NCBI GenBank assembly: GCA_020052115.1
Contig: JAGVPR010000320.1
Location: 1-53,484, forward strand
Direction of reading: 5' to 3'
DNA length: 53,484 nucleotides
Origin: Candidatus Eiseniibacteriota bacterium
GTDB lineage: Bacteria; Eisenbacteria; RBG-16-71-46; JAGVPR01
Below are positions 44,038-51,622 of this stretch, one piece after another. The notes below the pieces were generated by a model. The model made no database searches. It worked only from the letters and a program-made list of their open reading frames with translations, and was not told the origin of the DNA. Numbering within the stretch: position 1 is the stretch's first letter; every line of letters begins with the position of its first letter. The position numbers and the translations under genes were made by a program.

Positions 44038-45261
44038 TCACCACCCGAATTCCAGTGGTGGCCAGTCGTTCCGTATGCGGGCCAGGTAGTAGATCTCGAA
44101 GCCAGCTTTCAGGTAATGCGCCCACTTCCCGCGCTTGTGTTGGACCCGATTGCGAGGAGGCAGGAATGGATCGGCGCGCAGCCAGAACGCCGTGTCGCCG
44201 GCGTCGGCGATGCACGAGGCGGCCAGCGTCAGCCCGTCCACTCTTGAGCCTCCGGCGATGTCCGCTGCGATGTTGTGCGCCGCAGCGAGCGCCATCAGGT
44301 CGGTCATCCCTCCGGTCTTTGGCACGGCGACCGGTACGGGAGTCGGAGCGGGAGGAGCGATCGCGATCGCCACGCCCACCGCGTAGATGTTCTCGAACTT
44401 CGTGCTTCGAAGCTCGGGGGTCACCGTGACGAATCCCCGGGGATTCGTGAGTCCCGCTGCTCCCCGGACGAACGGGCTTCCGAGGAAGGCGGGGATCACG
44501 AGGCCGAAGTCGAAGGCGTGTTCGGTCCCGCTCGCCAGGACAAGCCGGTCGGGACGAGCCTCGACGATCCCGGCATTCACGACTCCGGAAATGTGGCGCT
44601 CCGCGAACTCGTCTTCGAACATGCGCCCCGACTTGCCGATGCCGCCGACCCCGAAGTGCCCGACGAAGGGTTCGGGGGTCACGAACTCGATATGGAAGCG
44701 GTGGCGCCGCCGGATCCGCCGGAGGGCGGTGTCAATCTGCATCGCGATCTCGTAGCCGGGACCGATGCAGCTCGCACCCGGAGCGGCACCGATCACGATG
44801 CGTCCGCGATCGAGCCGCAGGGCGCGTGCAAGGGCGTCACGCGCCGCGGCCGCTTCTGCAGTCGTGAAGGTAGATTGCGTGTGCGCATCCGGGCCGATCC
44901 CCGGGACCGCCGCGTAGTCCAGCTCGGCACCGGAGGCGATCACGAGGTAGTCGTAAGGGAAACCCTCGCCGCCCGTGCGCACTTCCGCGCGGTCCGGGTC
45001 GAGTCCCAACACATCCCCGTGAACGAAGCGGATGCCACGTTTCGCCAACGGACCCGCAAGAGACACTTGGAGGCGGGCCGGATCCCGCCAGCCGAGGACC
45101 ACCCACGGCAGCGACGGCATGAACGTGAACTCCGCCTCGCGAGAGATGACCGTGATATTGACTCGGTCGCGCAGCTTGCGGCGGAGAGCGTAGGCCGTGT
45201 TGATCCCGCCGAAGGACCCGCCGACGATGACGATGCGCTTCTTCGAGGGCGTCGCAGCCAT
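44038..45261 (-). CDS. sqr: Sulfide:quinone oxidoreductase-like flavoprotein
   Basis: A 407-residue FAD protein of the SQR/FCSD family. The FAD motif is 'IVIVGGSFGGINTAYAL', and 'FTFMPSLPWVVLGWRD' and 'TPVPVAVPKTGGMTD' are SQR-like. Two catalytic-type cysteines are present: C165 in 'GASCIGP' and C350 in 'AASCIADAG', corresponding to the pair that holds the growing polysulfide in SQR. The usual GD of the late FAD motif is 'GVA' here. A quinone-pocket and membrane-binding C-terminus is suggested by 'WAHYLKAGFEIYYLARI'. It would oxidise sulfide to sulfane sulfur and pass electrons to quinone. The peroxiredoxin-like gene ends three bases upstream. Confidence 0.85.
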   Translation of the reverse strand: MAATPSKKRIVIVGGSFGGINTAYALRRKLRDRVNITVISREAEFTFMPSLPWVVLGWRDPARLQVSLAGPLAKRGIRFVHGDVLGLDPDRAEVRTGGEGFPYDYLVIASGAELDYAAVPGIGPDAHTQSTFTTAEAAAARDALARALRLDRGRIVIGAAPGASCIGPGYEIAMQIDTALRRIRRRHRFHIEFVTPEPFVGHFGVGGIGKSGRMFEDEFAERHISGVVNAGIVEARPDRLVLASGTEHAFDFGLVIPAFLGSPFVRGAAGLTNPRGFVTVTPELRSTKFENIYAVGVAIAIAPPAPTPVPVAVPKTGGMTDLMALAAAHNIAADIAGGSRVDGLTLAASCIADAGDTAFWLRADPFLPPRNRVQHKRGKWAHYLKAGFEIYYLARIRNDWPPLEFGW

Positions 45262-45264
45262 CTC

Positions 45265-45837
45265 CTACTTCCTTCCCGTTGCGGTTGGGGACCGGAGCTT
45301 CGCTAACACGCCCGTGATCTCGTCCTCCGGCGCCCCTGGGTAATGTGTCGCATAGACGATCACGCCGTCCTTGTTGATGATGTAGAGATTCGTCAAGGGA
45401 CACGACCCCGGCACGTAGCGCCCGCTGTATCGGGTCGTCACCTCGCCCTCCGGGTCGTACAGAAACCGCAGAGTGAGGTGGTTCGCACGGACGGCATCCT
45501 CGACGGTCTTCCGGTCCTTCTCGAGCTGGCTCAGCGCGACGACTTCGATCCCCTTCCCGCTGTACTCGCTCTTGATCTTCTCCATTCCTCCGAACTTGGA
45601 CTGGCAGCCCTCGCAAAGATTCGTGAACCACAGGAGGGCCCCTTCGCGGCCTTTCAGATCGGAGAGGGTGAACCGCTTGCCTCGAAAGTCCTTCAGAGTA
45701 AAGTCGGGCGCCTTGTCATTCACGGACGGGGTCTTCTTCGTCCGGGCTCCGGCCTGTTCGGCATGGCTGGGAAGCGGGAATGCAAACACTGCTCCGACGA
45801 GCATGATGCTGCTGAGGGATCGAACCCAGGTCATCAT
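45265..45837 (-). CDS. Secreted peroxiredoxin/thiol-disulfide-type protein
   Basis: A 190-residue exported thioredoxin-fold protein of the AhpC/TSA-Redoxin type. A signal peptide ends 'PSHAEQ'. The fold starts at 'APDFTLKDFRGKRFTLSDLKG'. The active-site motif is C-x2-C in 'FTNLCEGCQSKFGG', and a third Cys lies in 'PGSCPLTNLYIINKDG'. It is likely a periplasmic thiol peroxidase or disulfide reductase. GAGGGAG precedes the ATG pair at 45837/45834. It stands between the outer-membrane protein and SQR genes. Confidence 0.87.
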   Translation of the reverse strand: MMTWVRSLSSIMLVGAVFAFPLPSHAEQAGARTKKTPSVNDKAPDFTLKDFRGKRFTLSDLKGREGALLWFTNLCEGCQSKFGGMEKIKSEYSGKGIEVVALSQLEKDRKTVEDAVRANHLTLRFLYDPEGEVTTRYSGRYVPGSCPLTNLYIINKDGVIVYATHYPGAPEDEITGVLAKLRSPTATGRK

Positions 45838-45872
45838 GTTGCTCCCTCTTCGTGGTTCGAAGTTCACCTAGA

Positions 45873-47177
45873 TTAGAACTCGTAGCGGATGGCGGCATAG
45901 GCGTTGTCGTTTCGGTCGAACTGTCCGAAGAAAGTGGTTTCGCCGGACCCTCCGAAGATGTTGCCCCCCACGGCGGCCCAGACGCCGTCGGCCAGGCTGT
46001 GCCATACCTCCGGGATCAGATAGAAGTCTTCATCCGTCGGGCTCCAGTATCCGAAGAACGAGAGCTTCCAGGTTTGGTAGTCGGAGAGCCATGTGGCCCT
46101 GCTCGTGACCAGACTCCGGTGACGGTCCTGCTCTGGAGCGCCAGATGGAAGGGTCGATCGGTACTGGTCGTACTGCCGTATGCGCTCGCCGTAGTACTGG
46201 AGGCCAAGCATGACGCTCGGTCCCATCTGCCTCTTGTAGCCGGCGAGGTAGAGAACCTGCGAGTTCGGCACGAACGGGTCGTTCCCTTCCGGGTCATTCC
46301 TCGAATCGTAGTAGCCGCCCTCGAGGTTGATGACTCCACCCAGTCCCGCTCGTTGCACGGAAGCGCCGTAAACACCGCGTCGCGGAAAGCGCACGACAAC
46401 CCGCATGGAACCGCCCGTCGTGTCCGGCTCCGGCGCCGGGCTTCGGTAGAATCCGCGATCCGCGTAGAGGGCGCATTCCCAGCCGATCACCGCGCGAGAG
46501 ACCTTGATCGCGAGCTCAGCGTTGTCGAGGTTCGGTCTTGGCTCCCGCGTGGTCCGATTCGTCGCGCCGGAGAATGGGTCCTGAACGAAGAACCTGTCTC
46601 CGTCAGGCAATCGGTCGGCTTCGAAGGTGGGGCTTGCGATGGCCTCGAACCCGAAGTCCGCCAGATACCAATCGAGCTTGAGGGCGTCGGTCCCAACCTT
46701 CAGGTACTCCAGCGGCCGCCCGGTAAAGAGCGCAGCCCAGTCCTTCGGGAAGACGTCGTTCACGAAGAGGAGATCGCCGGTACCCCAGGTGACGATCTGA
46801 CGGCCCACGCGGGCCTCGAGAGGGCCGGCGGTGAAATCTATGTAAGCCTCCCGGACCTCCATGTCCGACCGATCCAGGATGCTGTCGTGGATGAAGTCCG
46901 TCTTGGCCGAGAAGCCGCTGCGACCGCCAGCCACGGCGCCGGTCAGGGTGAGTTGCAGACGCTCCTCGCCCAGGATGAAGTCCGAACCGCCGGGCGGCCG
47001 TAGACCGGTCACCCTGGAGGCGTAGTCCCCTTGGACGAAGCCGTGCAGATCCACATCGCCGGCATACGCGCCCGGGGCCAGAGAGAGAAGCGTCAGACCG
47101 ACGAGCAGCGTCCGCGCGCTACTTGATCCACTGCGCGGGCGGCTTCTGCAGGTAGCGCTCGGAAAAAAGCCCCTCAT
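45873..47177 (-). CDS. Outer-membrane beta-barrel protein, DUF1302-like
   Basis: A 434-residue protein with a long basic N-region and signal peptide (hydrophobic 'LLVGLTLLSLAPGAYAG'). The mature part is a large beta-barrel ('LQLTLTGAVAGGRSGFSAKTDF', 'EARVGRQIVTWGTGDLLFVNDVF', ending 'AYAAIRYEF'), resembling DUF1302/alginate-export type OMPs that accompany MMPL exporters. I chose the ATG at 47177, which overlaps the end of the LolA-like gene by 59 bases. No ribosome site is clear, so translational coupling is likely. It may be the outer-membrane partner of the MMPL pump. Confidence 0.78.
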   Translation of the reverse strand: MRGFFPSATCRSRPRSGSSSARTLLVGLTLLSLAPGAYAGDVDLHGFVQGDYASRVTGLRPPGGSDFILGEERLQLTLTGAVAGGRSGFSAKTDFIHDSILDRSDMEVREAYIDFTAGPLEARVGRQIVTWGTGDLLFVNDVFPKDWAALFTGRPLEYLKVGTDALKLDWYLADFGFEAIASPTFEADRLPDGDRFFVQDPFSGATNRTTREPRPNLDNAELAIKVSRAVIGWECALYADRGFYRSPAPEPDTTGGSMRVVVRFPRRGVYGASVQRAGLGGVINLEGGYYDSRNDPEGNDPFVPNSQVLYLAGYKRQMGPSVMLGLQYYGERIRQYDQYRSTLPSGAPEQDRHRSLVTSRATWLSDYQTWKLSFFGYWSPTDEDFYLIPEVWHSLADGVWAAVGGNIFGGSGETTFFGQFDRNDNAYAAIRYEF

Positions 47178-47931
47178 CCAGTCCGCTATCGTAGCCGACG
47201 TTTTCAAACACGACCTCCGTGTGGTGCTCCCTCTTGACGTCCCGCATCGTCCGACGGACGACCGTGGGATGGCCCCCCACATCCTTCACTTCGTCTGCCG
47301 TGAAGACTCTTGCGAGCTGGTTCTGCACGTCGTAGAACTCTTCCCGGACCGGCAAGAAGGTCTTCTTATCGATCCAGGAAACCTTGCGCGTAAAGGCCGA
47401 GCTGCTTTTCGGAACGGCCTCGACGACGTAGCAGTCCTTCCCTTCGCGCGCTTCCTCGTTCAACAGCTTGTAGCTGTCCGCGCCCAAGTCCCTGCCGGAG
47501 ATGTCTTCGTACGAGAAGTCCGAACCGACGAAGCTCGACTGGGCGTCCTTCGCGGCAACGCGCGTGACGAGCTTGATGGCGGGGATGAAGAGCCAGCGAC
47601 TGTCGTCCTTGTCTTGGTACTTCCACACCAGGAAGGCGGTGCCGCGCACGTCGGCCGGCTCATGGAAGTAGATGTAGTACTTCTGACTCGAGCCCTCGCC
47701 TGTATCGAGCCTGAGCATCGTCAGCTTTCGCCGGCGCTCCTGCCCTTCCTTGTCGACGAGCCGCATGCTCACGTCGGCGCGGAAGTCCCGGGCAGCATAC
47801 AGAAAGGCCTGCTGCTCCCGGCTCACGATGTCCTCCCCCGTGACTTGCGCCGCGGCCGGCGCGACCGTCCCCGCACCCAACGCCAGCAGGGTCAAAGTTC
47901 CCAGTGAAAGAACACCTCGCACGCTCTGCAT
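47119..47931 (-). CDS. LolA-like outer-membrane lipoprotein-sorting protein (MMPL partner)
   Basis: A 270-residue exported protein of the COG2834-type 'outer membrane lipoprotein-sorting protein' family. A signal peptide ends 'APAAAQV'. The LolA/LppX-like fold follows ('ADVSMRLVDKEGQERRRKLTMLRLD', 'YYIYFHEPADVRGTAFLVWKY', 'FVGSDFSYEDISGRDL'). Members are periplasmic hydrophobic carriers often encoded with RND/MMPL pumps. The ATG at 47931 follows GGGAGGT; a GTG at 47940 is also possible. The MMPL gene ends one base before this ATG. Confidence 0.87.
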   Translation of the reverse strand: MQSVRGVLSLGTLTLLALGAGTVAPAAAQVTGEDIVSREQQAFLYAARDFRADVSMRLVDKEGQERRRKLTMLRLDTGEGSSQKYYIYFHEPADVRGTAFLVWKYQDKDDSRWLFIPAIKLVTRVAAKDAQSSFVGSDFSYEDISGRDLGADSYKLLNEEAREGKDCYVVEAVPKSSSAFTRKVSWIDKKTFLPVREEFYDVQNQLARVFTADEVKDVGGHPTVVRRTMRDVKREHHTEVVFENVGYDSGLDEGLFSERYLQKPPAQWIK

Positions 47932-47932
47932 C

Positions 47933-50263
47933 CTACGCACCTCCCTTGAAAAGCCAACCCCGCAGAAGGACGATCAGGGCCGGCAGATAGATGATCGTCA
48001 TGACAGCCGACAGGATCATCATGCTCACGATGAACGCGCCGACCGTGACGTACGGGGTCAACGGAGCGAACAACATGACCGAGAAGGCCGAAGCAAACAG
48101 GACGGCATTCCGGAACACACCCTTGCCGGGCCTCTCCGCGGTCCACAGCAGCGCATCGGTCACCGTGGATTCGTCGGGCACGGTGCCATCGGGGCGGATC
48201 TCCGACAGCCGTCTCCGAAAGCGACTGATGAAGTGGATGGCGAAATCCACGGCCATCCCGAGCGAGAGAGTGCTCAGGACCGAGATCGGCATGTCGAAGT
48301 CCTTGCCGGAGAGGCCGATCAGGCCGTAGATCACGAGGATCGTGAAGACGAGCGGGGCGTACCCTACGATCGCCCACTTGAGGGAGCGGAAGTTCACGGC
48401 CAAGATCACAAAGACGACGACCAAGGCGATCACGAATCCCCGGATCATGTCCCAGAGCACCTCATCGTTCCAGACGAGGTTGAAGTAGGCGGTTCCGGCG
48501 GGCTTGAACGTGAGCCGGGCGCCCGTCCGCGCCTTGAACTCATCAACTTCATGCTTCACCGTTCGCATCGCGTCGGCGTCCCACGTCTTGAGCTGGACGA
48601 AGATGTTGGCCCGGCGGAACGGATAGTCCACGACGTTGTTCAGGTCGGAGGGTTTGGCCGACATCCCGAAGAGGAACAGATACTGCCCCACGGTCTCTTC
48701 GGACTCGGGAATGACGTCGTAGGCGGGATTCTCATCATGAAGGACGTAGTTGATTCTCTTCACATAGTCCACGACCGAGGTGGTCTTCCCGACGACAGGA
48801 AGGGCTTCCAGGCGCCGTTGCAGCCCCTCGATGGTTCGCAGCGCTTCCGGGGTCTTGATCTGATCATCTTGATCCGCGATCGCCACCACGTACCCGAGAG
48901 ACGTGCCGCCGAGCGCTGCGTTCAGGACCCGATCCGAGGTTCGCACCTCGCTCTTCCCTTTGAACCACTCCACGGTGTTGTTGTTCACGTGGATCCTGGT
49001 CATCCCGACGACTGCCAGGGCCAGAAGGGCGAGGCCCACGAAGACACTTCGCCGCGGCCGCCGGGCGCCCAGGAGCGCCGCGCGCGTCAGAAGCCGCGCG
49101 GTCCGGCTCGACCTGACGTCCTCCCGCTGGGAAGTCCGCTGGATCGTCTCGTCCTTGACGAACGTGAACATCGCGGGGATGAAGCTGAAGCTCAGAATCC
49201 TCAAGGCAAGCGTGCCGAAGGCCACAAGTCCGCCGAACACCCTGACCGGTTCGATGTGCATGAACAGGAGAACGGCAAAGCCGGCCATGGTGGCGAGGGC
49301 CGTGTAGCGAACGGGCCGTCCGACCGCCTTCATCGTCTCCAGGATCGCGGCTCTCTTATCGCCAGTCTCGCGGAACCGGAAGTAGAACTCGTTGAAGATG
49401 TGGATGCTGTCCGTGGCGATCGCCATCAGGAACACGGGAGCCATCGAGCTCATGATGTGGATCGGAAAGCCGAAACCGATCAAGAGCCCCATGCTCCAGA
49501 TGATGGCGACCATGGCGTCCATCATGAGCGCGATGGACAAGAACAGGTCCCTGAACATGAGGTAGCGGGCGAGGAACATGAGAAGCCCGGCGATCGGGGC
49601 GAAGATCGCCATGAGCTTGAACATCTCCGAGCCGAAGGTATCTCGGGCGACCGGATCGCCGGCGACGTAGAAGCGCTCTGGACCATTCTCGGTTCGCACG
49701 ATCCCGCGGATACGGTCCGCGACGGCCTTTCCGTTCACCCCGCGCTCCAGCGGCACGTAGATGGCGGTCGTGTTGCCGTCCTCGGAGATGACGCGATTCA
49801 GGAAGAGGGGATTCCCGAAGAGCGCCCTCCGGAGGTCGCTGAGCTCCCGGTCGGTCGCCGGCACCTCCGGCATGAGCGGACCGACCTTGAGCGTGCCGCC
49901 CTCCATGGTCACGTTGTCGATCGTCGTTAAGCTCGAAACATCCCTGGCAGCGACCCCTTCGATCCTGAGGATCTCGCCGGTGATCCGGTGGATCCGCTCG
50001 AGCGTCTCGCGATTCAGCACTCCGCCGTCGTTGGCAACCCCGAGAACGATCATGTCCTCGTAGAGATCGAAGGTCTTCTCCACCTCGCTGTTCCAGACCC
50101 GCACATCCGAGGTCTCGGGGAGCATGTGCTTGGGGTTCGTATCCGTCTTCGCCTTCGGGAACTGGGTCAGCGCCGCCGCACTCAGCAGCACGGTCAGCAG
50201 GACGACCCACCTCGGATGATTCACGGAAAACTCGACCATCGAGAATCTTGGAGCCTTGCTCAT
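47933..50263 (-). CDS. MMPL/RND-superfamily exporter (COG1033 type)
   Basis: A 776-residue inner-membrane exporter with duplicated halves, each with a single TM helix, a periplasmic porter domain and a five-helix bundle. Landmarks are 'NHPRWVVLLTVLLSAAALTQF', 'VFLMAIATDSIHIFNEFY' and 'SLGMAVDFAIHFISRFRRR' (conserved Asp of the proton or ion relay). MMPL-type pumps of this group export lipids or hydrophobic molecules, including hopanoids in some bacteria. The ATG at 50263 is chosen because it begins 'MSKAPRFSMVEFSVNHP'. It is followed by LolA-like and outer-membrane partners, forming a complete export path. Confidence 0.9.
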   Translation of the reverse strand: MSKAPRFSMVEFSVNHPRWVVLLTVLLSAAALTQFPKAKTDTNPKHMLPETSDVRVWNSEVEKTFDLYEDMIVLGVANDGGVLNRETLERIHRITGEILRIEGVAARDVSSLTTIDNVTMEGGTLKVGPLMPEVPATDRELSDLRRALFGNPLFLNRVISEDGNTTAIYVPLERGVNGKAVADRIRGIVRTENGPERFYVAGDPVARDTFGSEMFKLMAIFAPIAGLLMFLARYLMFRDLFLSIALMMDAMVAIIWSMGLLIGFGFPIHIMSSMAPVFLMAIATDSIHIFNEFYFRFRETGDKRAAILETMKAVGRPVRYTALATMAGFAVLLFMHIEPVRVFGGLVAFGTLALRILSFSFIPAMFTFVKDETIQRTSQREDVRSSRTARLLTRAALLGARRPRRSVFVGLALLALAVVGMTRIHVNNNTVEWFKGKSEVRTSDRVLNAALGGTSLGYVVAIADQDDQIKTPEALRTIEGLQRRLEALPVVGKTTSVVDYVKRINYVLHDENPAYDVIPESEETVGQYLFLFGMSAKPSDLNNVVDYPFRRANIFVQLKTWDADAMRTVKHEVDEFKARTGARLTFKPAGTAYFNLVWNDEVLWDMIRGFVIALVVVFVILAVNFRSLKWAIVGYAPLVFTILVIYGLIGLSGKDFDMPISVLSTLSLGMAVDFAIHFISRFRRRLSEIRPDGTVPDESTVTDALLWTAERPGKGVFRNAVLFASAFSVMLFAPLTPYVTVGAFIVSMMILSAVMTIIYLPALIVLLRGWLFKGGA

Positions 50264-50298
50264 GACCACCTGCCTTTCCCGGGGCTCGGCATCACGGC

Positions 50299-50457
50299 CT
50301 AGTGGTCGACGACCAGGAGGGAGTGCGTCCGGACGAAGTAGTTGGCCCGAAGCCACTCATCGGGCTTGCCCTCGTCCTTCCAGGGACCATCGCCCGCATG
50401 ACCGGTCGTGCAGGAGCGGCTCTTCTCGACGATGCGGACGGCGGGCGGGCATCTCAT
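50299..50457 (-). CDS. Small hypothetical protein, 52 residues
   Basis: An open frame of 53 codons between the ArsR-rhodanese gene (29 bases) and the MMPL gene (35 bases), in the same direction. The product begins MRCPPAVRIVEKSRSC and ends ANYFVRTHSLLVVDH. Third codon positions are mostly G or C, as in neighbouring genes, which supports coding. A GAGGAGG ribosome-like site lies 13 or so bases before the ATG, rather far. Two cysteines (C3 and C16) could be redox active. I recognise no family. Confidence 0.5.
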   Translation of the reverse strand: MRCPPAVRIVEKSRSCTTGHAGDGPWKDEGKPDEWLRANYFVRTHSLLVVDH

Positions 50458-50486
50458 GGCTCAGGCAATCCTCCTCATTCCATGCT

Positions 50487-51200
50487 TCACTGGGCTTTAG
50501 AGGCACCTCTTCCCTTCCGGGAGCCCTCTGCGCTACTCACCTCGACGGCGAGGCCTCGCGCCCGCCAGTCCGGCACGCCCTCCTCGAGACGGACGGCCTT
50601 GAAGCCCGCGCGTCGAAGGAGCTCAACAGCCTCCACTGCCAGCACGCAGTACGGTCCACGGCAGTAGGCCACGATCTCGCGCTTGCGCGGCAATTCCCGG
50701 ATTCTCCGCTTGAGTTCTACGAGAGGCACCGAAAGGGCCCCGGGAATGTGCCCCGCCTGGTATTCCTCGGCAGGCCGCACGTCGAGAACGGTCACCTCGC
50801 CTCGGCGAACCCGGGAGATCAGTGCCTCCCGATCCACAGGTTCGAGCGCGCCCCGTTCTTCGAGAAACTGCCGTGTGACCGCATGAATCTCCAAGAGTCG
50901 GGATTCCGCGAGTCGCCGGAGCGATCGGTAGAACGTGCAGACCTCCTCGTCAGCGAGACGATAGAGCACGTGCGTACCGTCCTTCTCTCCCTCGACAAGC
51001 CGTGCGCGACGGAGCGCCTGAAGGTGATGGGAGGTGTTCGCGACTGACTGCCCAACTTCCGCAGCGATCAACTCCACCGTTCGGGGTCCCTGGCAGAGAA
51101 GGTCGAGGATCTCCAGTCGCGGGCCGCTCGAAAGCGACTTGCCGATCCGGGCGAGCTGCTCGTAGACGCCACTCTTCCACGCTCGAGCTGGGGTTTTCAT
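50487..51200 (-). CDS. ArsR-family repressor fused to rhodanese domain
   Basis: A 237-residue fusion. Residues 1-110 are an ArsR winged helix ('SSGPRLEILDLLCQGPRTVELIAAEVG', 'SVANTSHHLQALRRARLVE', beta-wing 'EKDGTHVLYRL'). Residues ~130-215 are a rhodanese domain with catalytic loop 'CRGPYC' ('EIVAYCRGPYCVLAVEAVELL') and 'GHIPGALSVPL'. ArsR cysteines C36 and C88 lie in the sensor core and could form a di- or trisulfide, but they do not match the spacing I recall for SqrR/BigR. It probably senses sulfane sulfur and represses its own operon, which encodes SQR, DsrE and an exporter. Its promoter at 51223-51251 overlaps a palindrome. Confidence 0.9.
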   Translation of the reverse strand: MKTPARAWKSGVYEQLARIGKSLSSGPRLEILDLLCQGPRTVELIAAEVGQSVANTSHHLQALRRARLVEGEKDGTHVLYRLADEEVCTFYRSLRRLAESRLLEIHAVTRQFLEERGALEPVDREALISRVRRGEVTVLDVRPAEEYQAGHIPGALSVPLVELKRRIRELPRKREIVAYCRGPYCVLAVEAVELLRRAGFKAVRLEEGVPDWRARGLAVEVSSAEGSRKGRGASKAQ

Positions 51201-51209
51201 ATATTCAAG

Positions 51210-51251
51210 TCCTCGTTTGAGGATTTTAGAACTCGCCGCGCGCGGACGCAA
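51210..51251 (-). promoter_or_regulatory. Promoter and operator-like palindrome of the ArsR-rhodanese operon
   Basis: On the minus strand TTGCGT (51251-51246) and TAAAAT (51228-51223) are 17 bases apart. Directly downstream, TCCTC-AAAC-GAGGA (51223-51210) is an inverted repeat that includes the GAGGA ribosome site, nine bases before the ATG. A repressor bound here would cover the start of transcription and translation. Confidence 0.6.
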
Positions 51252-51622
51252 GCCCTTTCTATGGCCAGGTGCAAATGGAGATCCTCTCCCTCCGGCACCA
51301 GCACGCGGTCTACCACCGAACTTGTCGCCGCCCCCAACTCCGGCGGAGCGACCGCATCAGTCGCCGGCCGTGGACTGCCGCGAACCACGCCACGTCCACG
51401 TCGCCGATCGCGGCTGCGTGGCCGAAATCGAGGAACTCGGCGGGCTCCACCATCATTGCGAACGAGTCGCGGCCTGCCGCGGCAGGTAAACACCCCGTAG
51501 CGCCCGTGTGGCGTCTGCCATTACTGTGCTATCGTGAAATGCAACCACCAACCGCAAGCACGGGCGCAGATGCGGGAGTGGTCGAATGTCGCCAACGCTG
51601 GAAGAACGCGAAGGGCGCTGCC
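51252..51622. other. Intergenic region between ArsR-rhodanese and radical SAM genes
   Basis: This 371-base stretch contains no confident gene. On the minus strand 51456-51310 could encode 48 residues (MMVEPAEFLDFGHAAAIG...), and the frame is open for at least 16 codons further upstream. Its composition looks protein-like ('GDVDVAWFAAVHGRRLMR'), so it may be a decayed gene, but I recognise no family. No promoter for the radical SAM gene is obvious. Confidence 0.35.

Noticed and set aside
47750..49930. 726-codon plus-strand open frame opposite the MMPL gene
   Set aside because: The product is His/Asp/Arg-rich, resembles no family and mirrors the MMPL coding strand; an antisense artefact of GC-rich third positions.
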